Shown here piece after piece: positions 1 through 10,522 of a stretch of DNA of 64,000 nt. The notes beneath the pieces were generated by a model. It had not been told where the DNA came from, searched no databases, and was given only the letters and a program-made list of their open reading frames with translations. Numbering within the stretch: the first letter of the stretch is position 1; every line of letters starts with the position of its first letter. The position numbers and the translations under genes were made by a program. Source of the stretch: Zygnema cylindricum (lineage: Eukaryota; Streptophyta; Zygnematophyceae; Zygnematales; Zygnemataceae); NCBI GenBank assembly GCA_037447655.1, contig JBBHKE010002343.1:62001-126000 (forward strand). Reading direction: 5' to 3'.

Positions 1-203
1 AGCCAATATCTTTAAGATTCATTAGTGGATCAGGCTTTAACTTTGGGAGGTTATACTATCGAGTACATACTGCATACTGGTGCAATTTGAGGTGCTTTTG
101 TATGTTGTGGAGTAATCTGTGTTGTCTGAAACACAATTGTTTTGGGGTAGTTTGTGGGTGTTTTCCGTGAGTAATCCATGGTTGAAATAGGCTATGGACA
201 ACA
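1..203 (-). repeat. terminal part of an unclassified element
   Basis: On the minus strand this piece begins at 203 with TGTTGTCCATAGCC and runs leftwards out of the window. It interrupts copia fragment 1 abruptly. The same 14 bases open the unrelated segment at 45823, and similarity continues weakly for about 65 bases (including CCATGGATT and ACTACCCCAAAA) before the two copies diverge. A TG start and two independent junctions at the same base suggest a true element end, possibly an LTR 5' end. No coding region is visible. Confidence 0.5.
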
Positions 204-960
204 AGATTATCACTCCTTCTACATTCCCATCGCTTACTTATTTCAAGTCCATGGGATTAGTACAACCGTTTGCCTTTTCCATCTGGAATTTCTGAAGCAT
301 ATTACCTATTGCTTCTTTCTGGGTCTGATAATCCTTTTCCCCCTATCTCTCAACATTTAGATTCCTAAAATATATCTTGCCTCTCCCAAATCCTTCATGT
401 TAAATGTACTTCTCAGATCTTTCTTTAACTTTTTGATCTTTTCCAAAGACCATCTTAACACCAGTAGATCATCCACATAAATTGCAATAAAAATGACACT
501 ATTTTCATCTTCAAACATATAGATAGAATGGTCGCAATATATCCCAAACCAGTGAGAAACACATCTAGTTTCTTATTCCACTGTCGGGGAGCCTGCTTTT
601 GTCCATATAAATACTTTATGAGTCTGCAGACTTTGCTCTGTTTTCCTACCTCCACAAAACCTCTGGTTGCCGCATAAAAATCTCTTCCTCTAACTCACCA
701 TTGAGAAAGGCAGTCTTAATATCCATCTGGTTAATTTCCATGTCTTTCGCTGCTGCTAGAATGAGGAGAATCCTTACAGATGGGAACCGAACAACGAGAG
801 CAAAAGTCTCTTCAAAGTTAATCCACTCCTTTTGGGTGAACACCTTTGCTACCAGTTGAGCCTTATATCTCTCAATGGTATTATCGCGGTTCAGTTTTAG
901 TTTAAACACCCGTTTACACCCGATCAGTTTTATCTTCGAAGGAGGACATCTCATCATTTA
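204..960 (-). pseudogene. copia reverse transcriptase, family I fragment 1 (broken)
   Basis: RT domain of a copia polyprotein, which would copy element RNA into cDNA inside the virus-like particle. The core motifs MDIKTAFLNGELEEE and IFMRQPE are readable in the frame at 646-957, and SKVCRLIK with QAPRQWNKK in the frame at 455-655. A frameshift near 650 separates them. The YVDD active-site codons lie at 468-479 in yet another frame. The usual connection to RNase H is cut at 204 just after the acidic hinge. The piece is clearly non-functional, being frame-broken and without a partner domain. Confidence 0.85.
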
Positions 961-1420
961 TGGCTCAAATCCAATTATCTTTCTGCGGACTGTTCAATGC
1001 CTCCAAGTATGATTGAGGCTCATCTGGGTGAGATATCATTCTTACCTTGTGAGCGGCTTGTTTTTCTTGTATCCTTTTGCTACTCTTTCTCCCTCCCTCA
1101 AACTCTGAAGCAGAGATTGAGGGAAATCTTGAATATCTCCTTACTGTCTCATTAGCTCCCCTATTCCTGGAAGCCGGTTCAGGTTTCTCCTCTTCTGTCT
1201 CCTCGCAATCCATAGAAATATGTGAGGTTTCCAGTGGATCTCGTGTATTTTAGATCTCCCGTTAATCCGCAATCCCTGTTTCACTCATGTCCCTTTCGAG
1301 AAAGATGGAGTACTCCTCACCTTTAGACTCAAATCTGATTCTTATCTTCTTCGTATATTTAAACGGGTGAAATAAATTCCCTTCATCCATGACAACTTGG
1401 TGCTTGACCAAAATGATATC
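961..1420 (-). pseudogene. copia integrase-RT spacer, family I fragment 1
   Basis: This low-complexity, charged stretch joins integrase to RT in copia polyproteins and has no catalytic role of its own. An open frame at 965-1213 holds the family-typical sequence FEGGRKSSKRIQEKQ and the lead-in to RT (HPDEPQSYLEA). Copies B, D, E and EA carry the same motif in the same place. A stop-rich part at 1214-1420 corresponds to the acidic segment after the integrase C-terminus. Confidence 0.75.
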
Positions 1421-2412
1421 TCACTTTGCTAAGTCGTAGACTCTATATCCTTTGACATCCTCATCATATCCTACAAAGTATCCAGGTTTTCCCTTAGCAT
1501 CTTGTTTCCAATTTGTCCTATCTGTGTCAAGATTATAAACCTGGCTACCAAATACTTTAAGGTGAGAGATATCTTGTTTCCTTCCAACCCATCTCTCATA
1601 AGGTGTCATTCCCTTTACGGTTGAGGTCAAGACTCTATTCTTAATGTAGTTTGCACAATTCATGGCTTCAACCCAAAATCTCTTTCCTATTTTCTTGTTG
1701 GCCAACATACTTTATGCACTATCTCCTAGTGTTCGATTCAACCTCTCGGCTTCTCCGTTTTCTTCCAAGTTATATGGTACAGTTTTTTGGTGCTGAACTC
1801 CCATATGTCTCAAGTATTCCTCAAACTGGTTAGAGATATATTCCTCCCCATTATCATCCTTTATTATCTTAATGGGGGCTCTATGCAACTTCTCACTCCA
1901 GGCTTTATATTCTTTGAAGTATGATGTTGTTTTAGACTTTGTTTTAGGAAGTAGACTTTAGAGTATCTAAACCAGTCATCAGTTATTGTTAATATAATCC
2001 TCTTTCCTCCAACCGAAGGTACTTTTGCAGGTCCCCAAATATCTCTTTGGACCAAATCTAATACTTTCTCACCCCTATATGTGGCGGCTTTGGGAAAGGG
2101 AAGTCTGTGAGCCTTACCTTGAGCACAGCCACTAAACTCATCCATCATTTCATTATCCCCAAACTGAATGCCTTCTACTACCCCAAGCTTTTTTATTTCC
2201 CTCAACCTATCAAAATGTACATGCCCCAACCGCTTATGCCAAATCATCAACTTTGGAACACCAACATAGTAAGCATCCTTCTTTTCATTACTCAGGTTAA
2301 GCCTAAACATTCCTTGGTTACCCTTATCTGCCATAGAGTAGACTTCATCCCCAAACTCAGTTATAAAGACTCCCTTTTTCGTGAAGGTATCAAACTCTTT
2401 GTCATCTAACAC
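1421..2412 (-). pseudogene. copia integrase, family I fragment 1 (broken)
   Basis: Integrase inserts the cDNA into the genome. The N-terminal zinc domain is readable at 1864-2412 (WHKRLGHVHFDRL), but the first cysteine of the usual CSGC pair is phenylalanine here (FSGCAQGKAH), so zinc binding should fail. The first catalytic aspartate is seen in RDIWGPAK and the second in DDNGEEY near 1850. The C-terminal part is a separate open frame at 1421-1708 with KRFWVEAMNCANYIKNR and the plant-copia motif PYERWVGRK. At least one frameshift or stop near 1710-1860 separates the two parts. Confidence 0.85.
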
Positions 2413-2603
2413 ATACGTAGAGACAAGATTTTTACTCGGCTAAAGAATGTAGAGTACATCTAAGAAGGTGAATATAGAAGTCTTTCCCTCCACTAAGAAT
2501 TTTAGATCTATCGACCCCACAAGATCTATTGTAACCATTCTCCCCCCCCCATACCTTTCTCTACATTAGGGATATTTCTAAGCTTAGTAAAGAGTTGCTT
2601 TTC
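2413..2603 (-). pseudogene. copia protease C-terminal half, family I fragment 1
   Basis: Remainder of the aspartic protease next to integrase, recognised from VLDDKEF and the upstream LSKNLVS type sequence. The active-site half (DSGAS...MHMC) is missing because the fragment ends at about 2603 within the sequence that would encode KQLFTKLRNIP. The next base pairs belong to the RT of another copy. Confidence 0.7.
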
Positions 2604-3240
2604 CCCCTATCTCTCCCTATTTCGATTCCCAAAATATATATCTTGCCTCCCCTAAATCCTTGATATCAAATCTGCTTCTAAGATCTTTCTTTAACTTATT
2701 GATCTTTTCAAAAGACTTACTTAATACCAACAGATCATCCACATAAATTGCAATAAAAATCACACCATTCTCATCTTCAAACATATAGATAAAATGATCA
2801 GAGCTGATCCGGATATATCCTAGACCGGTGAGAAACTCATCTTGTTTCTTATTCCATTGTCTTTGAGCTTCCTTCGATCTATATAAATACTTTATGAGCC
2901 TGCAGACTTTTTTCTATTCTCCTTCTTCCACAAACCCCTCGGGTTGCCTCATGAAAATTTCTTCCTCTAACTCACCATTAAGAAAGGCAGTCTTAATATC
3001 CATCTGCTGTATTTCCATATCTTTTGCAGCTGCCAAACTAAGGAGAATCCTTATTGATGGGAACCAAACAACTAGAGCAAAAGTCTCCTCATAATCAATC
3101 CCCTCCTTTTGGGTGAATCTGTTTGCTACTAGTCGAGCCTTATATCTCTCAATGGTATTATCTCAGTTCAATTTTAGTTTATACACCCTTTTACACCCTA
3201 TCGGTTTTATGTCCGGTGGACAGTCGCCTAGTTCCCATGT
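2604..3240 (-). pseudogene. copia reverse transcriptase, family I fragment 2 (truncated)
   Basis: RT core of a second family I copy. The YVDD codons lie at 2734-2745. The palm motif MDIKTAFLNGELEEE and the following MRQPEGF lie on the minus strand at about 2930-3010, and the upstream ERYKAR motif near 3140-3165. The RT end and the whole RNase H domain are absent because the copy starts at the fusion point at 2604. Frames change several times and no single reading frame spans the domain, so this is a dead remnant. Confidence 0.8.
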
Positions 3241-3740
3241 ATTTGCTTCTATGATGGAGGCCATCTCATCATTTATGGCTCTAATCCATCTGTCTTTCTT
3301 CAGACAGTTCACTGCCTTAGAGTATGAATGAGGCTCATCTGGGTGATATAGTTTGGTTACCTTATGAGCGGCGTGATTCTCTTGTATCTTTTTGTTGCTC
3401 CTTCTCCCTCTTTCAAACTTTGAAGAAGGAATGGAGGGAAGTCTTGGATTTCTCCTAACTCTCTCATCGGCTCCCTTATCCATAGAAACCGGTTTTGATT
3501 CCTCCTCTTATGTCTCCTCAAAGTCTATAGGAATATTTGAGGTTTCCGATGGATCTCTTTTATCTTGGTTCTCCCCTAAATCTGCAATCACTTTTTCACT
3601 CATGTCTTTTTCGGGAACAACCGAGTTCCCCTCACTTTTGGACTCAAATCTTATTCTTATCTTCTTGGTATATTTGAAGGGTTCAAATGACTTCTCTTCA
3701 TCCATGACAACTAGGTGTTTGACCTGAATGACATCTTTGT
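3241..3740 (-). pseudogene. copia integrase-RT spacer, family I fragment 2
   Basis: Charged linker between integrase and RT. Two minus-strand frames are readable: 3163-3483 with FERGRRSNKKIQENH and the RT lead-in WELGDCPPDIKPIGCK, and 3508-3705 with the acidic segment that follows integrase (YTKKIRIRFES). Both match the same region of the other copia copies, and the frame changes between them. Confidence 0.75.
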
Positions 3741-4395
3741 TTGCTAAGTCATAGACTCTATATCCGTTGACATTCTGATCATATCCTTCAAAGTATCCAG
3801 GTTATCCTTTAACATCTAATTTCAAGTATTTCCTATCCGTGTCAAGACTGTAAACTTGGCTTCTGAATACTTTAAGGTGAGAGACATCAGATTTCCTTCC
3901 AACCCATCACTCATAAGGTGTCATTCCTTTTACGGCTGAGGTTAGGACCCTATTCTTAATGTAGTTGGCAGAGTTCATGGCTTCTACCCAAAATCTCTTT
4001 CCTATTTTCTTGGTGGCCATTATAGTGCAAACACTATCTCCTAGTGTTCGGTTCGACCTCTCAGCTACCCTAATTTGTTCCTGGTTATATGGTACGATTT
4101 TCTTGTGTTGAACTCCCTTATCTCTCAAATATTCCTCAATTTGGTTAGAGATATATCCCCCCCCATTATCACTTCTTATTCTTTTAATGGGGGTTACAGG
4201 CAACTTCTCACTCCATGCCTTATATTTTTTGAGGTAAGTTGGTGTTTCAGACTTTGTTTCTAGGAAGTAGACTCTAGAGTATCTAGTTTAGTTATCCGTT
4301 ATTGTCAACAAAAACCTATTTCCTTCGATCGAAGGTACTTTTGTAAGTCTCCAAATTTTTGTGTGGACCAAATCTAGTACTTTCTCACCAAATCA
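3741..4395 (-). pseudogene. copia integrase, family I fragment 2 (HHCC deleted)
   Basis: Catalytic core and C-terminal part of integrase. The frame at 3907-4203 shows the second catalytic aspartate in RSDNGGGY, the region of the catalytic glutamate (YNQEQIRVAERSNRTL) and KRFWVEAMNSANYIKNR. Near 4385 the sequence jumps from the start of the core straight into protease, so the zinc-binding HHCC region (HKRLGH and CSGCAQGKAH in other copies, roughly 400 bases) is missing. The deletion is internal and not shared with fragment 1, B or D. Confidence 0.8.
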
Positions 4396-4760
4396 CTTAC
4401 TTTCTCAGTGAATTCTTCTTCATCTAACACAGATGTAGAGACAAGATTTTTACTCTGCTGAGGAATGTAGAGTTTTTATTAGAAGGTGAATATAGAAGTC
4501 TTTCCCTCCACTAAGAATTTAAGATTTACTGACCCCATTAAAATTGTTGTATCCACTCTCCCTTCCCCATACTCTATCTCTATAGTAGGGATCTTTCTTA
4601 GCTTAGTAAAGAGGTGCTTATCACGACACATATGCATGGATGCACCTGAGTCGATGATCCATCTTTCTTGTGGAGATTTCCGAAATTGCTTCAAGAGCAC
4701 ACTTCTATTTCTGATGAATCTCCTTCTCCTCCAAACTCTCGTCAAGAAGAAGCTCCCCAT
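4396..4760 (-). pseudogene. copia aspartic protease, family I fragment 2
   Basis: Protease that would cut the polyprotein into gag and enzymes. The frame at 4479-4760 holds the active site WIIDSGASMHMC with the catalytic DSG intact, then FTKLRKIPTIEIEYGEGRV as in the other copies. It is in frame with a damaged gag-protease junction upstream. Downstream the frame fails before reaching integrase, whose N-terminus is deleted. Confidence 0.85.
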
Positions 4761-5805
4761 CCTCCTCCTCAGAGGACTCGTCCTCGGTTTCTCCTTTTAT
4801 TTTTGTGACCACAAGTGCCTTTTTCTTCACTCCGGAAGAACCCCCTCCACGGTTCTCTTCGTGCCTTAGCTCCGATAGCTTTACACAATATGCTATGAAG
4901 TGTCCCGACTTTTTGCAAAAATGGCAAAAACACTTTGGGGGCCTCTGCCATCTAGACTGATATCTCTCTCCTTTGAATGGTTTATTCGGATCCTTCCTCC
5001 ATCAACTTTCCTCCTGCAGCTTGAGCTTTGATGTTATTCCCCCCCCTCCTAATCTCAATTGTGTTCTCTTTCACAAGTATCATCTGGACCATTGTGTTCC
5101 ACTACATGAACGGTTAGTCAATTCCTGTACTGGTACACTATGTTTACATATTCGTTGTGTAACTTTATGATGAGAGTGTAAACTTTCACCTTGATTGTAC
5201 TTATCCATCCAGCACTCTCCATCTCCATATACAAAAAAGAGAGATCATTACAATAGTCTAACTTCTTTCCCCTTTTGTAAGTATAATTCTTTAACTTTTG
5301 TTCGGTGAACAGGAGCTCTTGAATAGTACCTGCTCTATAGATTTCCATCAAACTCACCCACAACTCCTCGGCCGTGTAAATGTGAAGATGGGGGGTTGCC
5401 AAAGCATGAGTGAGGTGTCTTAGAATGAAGTTGTTTGCAACCAAGTTGATGTCTTCCCACGTTTGGGTGTCGTTCTCCGCGGTCTTCACAGTCGCCATTG
5501 GGTGCCGTGGTAATAGGAGCAATGGGAGTAGGAGGCATCTCCTTCTCTTTCCCCTTTTCGGACACACTGCTGTCTCTATCACTTGCCTGCTATACTGGAG
5601 TAGAGGTTGCTGCAAAAAATCTTATTTCACCAAACCTTGGTGGAGTTTCTTGAGGTGGACGTTTCACTTGTCCACTAACAATACCCCAGTATCCTTTTTC
5701 TCACAAAGCTCCCATCATCATGGCTTCCCAATAGATGAACCCTGATCCATTTAAGGTGGGCACTCTAGTGGGTGGGCCCATAACCTGCAATTTTGTGTCC
5801 TCCAT
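4761..5805 (-). pseudogene. copia gag with zinc knuckle, family I fragment 2 (broken)
   Basis: Gag would form the virus-like particle and bind RNA. The start ATG is inside the LTR (5803-5805), 20 bases before the LTR end, and the frame then reads through the primer site into V-M-G-P-P. The capsid part is readable at 5118-5615 (AEELWVSLMEIYRAGTIQ and LDYCNDLSFLYMEME). A CCHC zinc knuckle CHFCKKSGHFIAYC lies near 4880-4925, in another frame. Stops and frameshifts make it a pseudogene. Confidence 0.8.
5771..5785 (-). promoter_or_regulatory. primer binding site, half-tRNA type
   Basis: On the minus strand this is GGTTATGGGCCCACC, directly after the LTR end. It is the exact complement of the anticodon stem-loop region of plant initiator tRNA-Met (GGUGGGCCCAUAACC), not of the tRNA 3' end. 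Confidence 0.75.
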
Positions 5806-6280
5806 TGGACTATAGATTTAAGAAGCCTCTAGATAACTTTTAACTAACCCACTTTTAGCCACAACCACTGCTGCCCAAGAGGACAAATTTACAGTCTACC
5901 TGCACCCCTGTGCAGCGTGGACTCCCCTGAGTTTGTAACAAAAAGAATCACTGAAAAACAGCTAACTAGCCGATAATTTATGAGGTGGCAAAGATGTCAA
6001 TTTATACAAAATCTCAAAGAGAGAGGTGACTGTCTACTGAAAAATTACTAAGTACTAAACCCCTCTCATAACCCGTATCTACTATAGTATGATCCAATCA
6101 AATCATTGTGTAGTACAGAAAGGTATTACGGTTGATGTAATTTTTGAACAGCATGTGTACAACAAGGCCATTGAGTGAACGCGTCTCCACGTTTTACTCG
6201 TCTTTATGTTCCTCGGAATTTCCGCGACCAAATGTTATCCCTCAGCGTGGCGTCACGTCATGCCATGTCTGAATACCGCC
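5786..6280 (-). repeat. family I LTR, R/U5 half only
   Basis: This copy starts at the gag side with TGCAATTTTGTGTCC and parallels the solo LTR at 25146 for about 495 bases. It then stops near 6280, where a family II stub begins. The U3 half with the tRNA-like module is missing. Confidence 0.8.
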
Positions 6281-6422
6281 ATTAAAGATGGGCACCCTAG
6301 AGGGTTGGCCCATAACCTATACCTCTAAGACCTCTATAGGACCTCAGAGTAGGCAGCTCACACGAAGCCTCTAAGATAACCTTAAACCCTTTGTCTTTAA
6401 GCACAAATAAAATAACTGCCAT
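6281..6422 (-). repeat. family II stub: gag start, primer site and LTR end
   Basis: Minus-strand debris: the first codons of gag (6281-6302), a primer site with one mismatch (6303-6317) and about 105 bases of family II LTR end (6318-6422, TG mutated to TA). It breaks off and is joined to the integrase of E3. It cannot be the 3' LTR of E3, because it carries a gag start. Confidence 0.65.
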
Positions 6423-6429
6423 ATATCAT

Positions 6430-7310
6430 GATGCTTTACTAAGATTATATCTTCCTTTTTAGATTGTAAACTCTATATACTTTAACATCCTCATCATATC
6501 CTAATAAGTATCTCGGTTTTCCATTTGGATCTAGCTTCCAATTAGACCAATCTGTATCTAGACTGAATACTTGATTGCCGAAAACCTTTAAGTGAGATAT
6601 GTTTCGTTTTCGGTCGGTCCATCTCTCATAAGGTGTTTGATCTTTTATAGCTGAGGTAAGAACTCTATTTTTGAGGTAATTAGCACAATTCATTACTTCT
6701 GCCCAAAACCTTTTTCCTATCTTCTTATCCGACAATATACTTCTAGCACTATCACTAAGTGTCATATTTAATCGTTTTGCTACCCCATTCTGTTCCGGGT
6801 TTTCTGGAACTGTCTTTTGGTGTTGAACTCCATCTTCCCTCAAAAATCCTCAAACTGGTTAGAAGTATACTCTCCACCATTGTCACTCCTTACTCTCTAG
6901 ATTGGAGTTTCATGGAGTTTTTCGCTCCATGCTTTATATTGTCTAAAACAATCATAAGCTTGTGACTTGTTTTTCAAAAAACTACACCCTGGAATACCGA
7001 GACCAATCATCAGTGATAGTCATCATAAATCTCTTCCCCCCAGGTGAGGGCACTTTAGCCGGTCCCCAAATATCTGTGTGTACTAAATCTAAAATTCTTT
7101 CTCCCTTATAGGTAGTTGATTTGGGAAAGGGTAATCTGTGTGCTTTACCTTTAGCACATCCACTACAATCACTTAGATTCTCACTCTCACCGAACTGAAT
7201 CCCTTCCACAACTCCCATCTTTTTCATCTCTCTTAACTTATCTAGATTCACATGCCTAAGCCTCTTATGCCACATCATAATACCATGAACACCAGCATAA
7301 TAAAGTTTCT
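6430..7310 (-). pseudogene. copia integrase, element E3
   Basis: Integrase of a family II element. The zinc domain is at 6982-7278 (WHKRLRHVNLDKL and CSGCAKGKAH), the first catalytic aspartate is in VHTDIWGPAK and the DDWSRYSRV motif follows. The frame at 6445-6843 holds the end of the core and the C-terminal part (NPEQNGVAKRLNMTL, KRFWAEVMNCANYLKNR, PYERWTDRK). The second catalytic region near 6880 is damaged by a stop and a frameshift. The end at about 6430 is a break point, not a natural end. Confidence 0.85.
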
Positions 7311-7690
7311 TCTTTTCATTGATTAAAATCAGCCAAAATATCCCTTACCTACCATTTTCAGCAATAAAATAAACTTCCTCCTTAAAATTAGCAGTAAAGA
7401 CTACTTTCCTAGTGCTAGTATCAAAACCCTTATCATCTAATACAGACGTAGAGATGAGGTTTTTATTCAACTCCAGAATAAACAATACATTGGAGAATGT
7501 AACTATGGATGTCTTTCCTTCTACTAACACTTTCAAATCTACTGATCTTACAGAAGTAGTAGTGACTATCCTCCCATCCCCGTACTCTATCTCTACAGTA
7601 GGAATCATTCTTATCTTAGTGAACAGGTGTTTATCCTAACACATGTGCATGGAGACACCTGGATCTACAATCTAGCGTGCTTCACCTTTA
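7311..7690 (-). pseudogene. copia protease, element E3 (active site lost)
   Basis: Aspartic protease with the family sequence PTVEIEYGDGRIVTTT and LVEGKTSIVTFSNVLF at 7345-7608. The active-site triplet DSG reads as DPG at about 7655, and stops flank it. The protease is therefore doubly dead. The sequence otherwise follows the E5 protease closely. Confidence 0.8.
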
Positions 7691-8820
7691 AATCCACCGA
7701 AAGCACATTTATGCTTTCGTTCAATTTCTACCTCGTTTGTTGCTTCGAACTCCTCATCTAATAAGAGCTCATTGTCCTCATTTTCGGATTCCATCTCATG
7801 TACCTATGTCACAAGGGCCTTTTACTTTCCTCTTGGGGTTCAACCTGTCTGCCCCCCTTTTAACTGAAGCTTGTTAGCTTAGTGCACTCTGCGATATAGT
7901 GCCTTGATTTCTTACAGAAATGACATAAACCCTTGGGAGCCCTTGGTTCGAACTTGTCGGTCTGATTTTTCTACTCCTCCCTTCCGTAATTTTTGACCGG
8001 TCACCGGAATCCTTTTTCCTCCAATCGGTCCTAGCTGCCAAGGCTTGCCCACTCTTTCCTCCCCTTTGGATCCCAATTGTTTTCTCCATAACGAGAATCA
8101 TTCCTACCACTGAGTTCCATTTCCAACTTGAGTCCGGCAAGTCCTGCACAAGGTTGACTATGTTCTCGAACTCATCGGGTATCATCATCAGTAGAAAGTT
8201 AACATTTTCTTTTTGACTAAAATCTTTCCAGCTCTTTCTAGCTCCATAAAAAGTGTAGCAAGCTCATTGCAAAAATCCAACATCTTCCCCACTTTGTATA
8301 CATACTCCTTAACTTTCTGATTAGCCAACTGTTGTTGCTGAATCGTACCACTTCGATACATCTCTATGAGAGCCATCCAAAGATTAGATGCCCTTTCTAC
8401 GTAGAAATGAGGACATGCAAGTCCTTAAGTAAGATGGTGGAGGATGAAGTGTTTTACAGCCATATTGGTGATGTCCTAAGTATCAGTATCATTCTCCTCG
8501 TTCCTCGGAATAGGTAACATGAATGCCAAACTAGTTGCTATTGGTTTGGTTGTCTCCTTCTCCTTTCCTTTGTCCACCACCTCTCCTTCCTTTGTCTCCT
8601 CCGTTAAAGATGGATCTGCATCTCTAGTGAATTTGCCTCCTGTAAACACTGGAGGTATCCCAAGACTGGATGGACGCCTCACCTGTCCACTCACTATTCC
8701 CCAAAACCGTTTCTCACATAGAGCTCTTGTCATCATACTTTCCCAGTATATGAAGCCAGCTCCATTGAATATGGGCACCCTAGATGGTGGGCCTATAACT
8801 TGCAACTCTGAGACCTGTAT
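7691..8820 (-). pseudogene. copia gag, element E3 (broken)
   Basis: Gag in several frames. The N-terminal part is at 8476-8805 (VMGPPSRVP is mutated to VIGPPSRVP; YWESMMTRALCEKRFWGIVSG follows), the capsid middle at 8188-8376 (MALIEMYRSGTIQQQQ) and the C-terminal part at 7874-8188. A CCHC knuckle CHFCKKSRHYIAEC lies near 7895-7936. At the position of the UGA shared by E5 and EA this copy has ATG, so that stop is not general to the family. The LTR start codon is lost (ATA). Confidence 0.8.
8786..8800 (-). promoter_or_regulatory. primer binding site, half-tRNA type (two changes)
   Basis: On the minus strand this reads AGTTATAGGCCCACC, next to the LTR end at 8801. Two of 15 positions differ from the exact complement of the initiator tRNA-Met anticodon region. 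Confidence 0.6.
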
Positions 8821-9849
8821 AGGACCTCAGAGTAAGCAGCTCACACGAAGCCTTTAGGATAACCATGACCCCTTTGTCTTTTAGCACGAATAACTATCAC
8901 CCTCGCATCCAAAAACTCTTACCACCTTCACCCTTGTGAAAGGAAGACTCCATTGAGTTGATAGCAAAAAGAATATCTGAATTTGCTCCTGTGAGCAGTA
9001 AGTTATAGAGGGTCAAAATTGACCTTTTGTACAGAAGCTCTCTAAGAGAGAGCGTCATATCTACCAAATTTTTCATAGTCCTATATCTCTCTAAAACTCT
9101 ATCTACTCACATACGGCACCAATCATATTACTGAACCATAGAGAAAGGTATAGGTGTCGGTGTACTTTATGTACGAACATTGTACGATATGACTAAAAGT
9201 TGACACGTGTCTTTTTAAGATTCGTTTCCGTAATCCTTGGAGATGGCGAAATCCAATGTCGTGGTGCCACATTTCATCCAATTTGGTGGCGACCATAAAT
9301 TGCTGAAATCTTTTTCCGCGATCTCGGCATTCTTTCCGGCCGTCCGATTGAATGTTGATTTCAATCATAGCCGTGATAATTATTTGCGATGTATTTTTTT
9401 CGCTATCGAAACAAATGCGCGGTACTTATTTATTCTCCGTACTTGTAATCCGTACTTTTCATAACTGACTCTATGTATCCCGTATATAGTTGCCGTTTAA
9501 TGAATTAGCCTATATGTTAACGTTTATATATTAATTAAATCCCATATTGTCTACCACTAATCGTAGACTAAATGGATGAGGCTACCGGCTACGTGCGACA
9601 TTACTTATCCGTAGGTACATGGATCAAATCCTGTAGGCGACAGCTTTGCTTGTAATAAATCAACTACTTAACTAGCCCGTAAATCTCTGGATAGCATTGG
9701 CATCCATGGCAATAGCTTGCTCTCCAACTTCTCAGTGACTGTAACAAGTGTGGGAGTTGGAAAGAGAAGTTAGAGACAGAAAGCCTCAACTTCTTTTTCT
9801 GCACTTAAATTTAGACCTAGAAATACTAGAAGAACCATCAATTTCTACA
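8801..9849 (-). repeat. family II 5' LTR of E3 (1049 bp)
   Basis: The ends are TGCAACTCTGAG at the gag side and AATTTCTACA at the outer side. Same length class as the E5 and EA LTRs (1047-1049 bp). It carries the antisense tRNA-like module at 9564-9641. Confidence 0.85.
9564..9641 (+). other. tRNA-like module in LTR of E3 (antisense)
   Basis: On the plus strand it has a D-arm-like start (GACTAAATGGATGAGGC), a pairing stem and the B-box-like GGATCAAATCC. No intact acceptor stem. Confidence 0.5.
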
Positions 9850-9854
9850 GAGTG

Positions 9855-10522
9855 TGTATCTACTTGTCTACACTAATTCGGGTAACTGTTATTGCGGTTG
9901 TTATCTTGAATAATGACAAAGTATTCTACCTGTACCTTACTGTACCGTTAATACCTCAAAAACCCTTATTATTAGTTTCCAAAAACCTAATTAGTGGAAC
10001 ACTATTTTTTATTACACTAAACTACAAATAAATGTTCATTCAAATATTTTGAGATATCGAACCGTACACAAAACGTTCCAGATGCTTAGTCAACGGTAGT
10101 CGCTAAAGTCCAGCCCACCGTGGTCGTGTAGTACGAAACACTTGAGTGCTTCGTCACTTATGGTCCCACGTGAATCACACTTGTGGTCCCAAATGAATCA
10201 CGTCCGTTGGAACAAATTCAATTGACGATGGGATTGTCGAACCATACCATCTATTTTCGGAATACCCAGTTTAGATCCCGTTCGTCTGATCCTATGAATC
10301 CAGTCGTCAACTGCGTGACGTGTGTGGCTGATTGTCGGCGCCAATTTGAAAAACTTGCATACGATCTCTTGCCGACGCGTGTCCCTTTAAAAGTACAATA
10401 TACTCTATTGTACTTTTGCTACTATAATACTAATTAAGGTAAGTATTATAGCAGACTACTTAGAAAATATTCTAAGTTATTTTAACCCTATCTACAGAAA
10501 TAAATATTTCTAAATTACAACA
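9855..10522 (-). repeat. E4 3' LTR
   Basis: The right end is ATTACAACA at 10522, followed by a polypurine tract (CTCCCCTAAAAA on plus). The left end is fixed only to within about 10 bases (TGTATCTACT at 9855 or TGTCTACACT at 9865). It matches 14993-15565 plus 22016-22122. Confidence 0.75.

Larger units (their letters stand above)
204..2603 (-). mobile_element. Ty1/copia family I, truncated fragment 1
   Basis: Minus-strand copia internal region in the order protease (right), integrase, spacer, reverse transcriptase (left). The RNase H part and 3' LTR are lost at 204, where another element begins. The gag part and 5' LTR are lost at 2603, where a second family I copy is joined without an LTR between. 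The protein is closest to copies B and D in this window. Confidence 0.85.
2604..6280 (-). mobile_element. Ty1/copia family I, fragment 2 with partial 5' LTR
   Basis: Second minus-strand family I copy, fused at 2604 in its RT to the protease of fragment 1. It holds RT, spacer, integrase with an internal deletion, protease, gag, the primer site at 5771-5785 and the first 495 bases next to gag of its 5' LTR (5786-6280). The 3' LTR and RNase H are absent. The LTR ends at 6280 against a family II stub. Confidence 0.85.
6423..9849 (-). mobile_element. Ty1/copia family II element E3, 3' truncated
   Basis: Minus-strand element with a complete 5' LTR (8801-9849), primer site, gag, protease and integrase. 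It ends at about 6423 at the integrase C-terminus, so RT, RNase H and the 3' LTR are gone. The gag start codon in the LTR has changed from ATG to ATA, and the primer site carries two changes. No target duplication can be found. Confidence 0.8.

Noticed and set aside
9850-9864. A target duplication for E4
   Set aside because: The base after its 5' LTR starts CTCTA, but no such 5-mer precedes the 3' LTR. The left flank was replaced by the LTR of E3.
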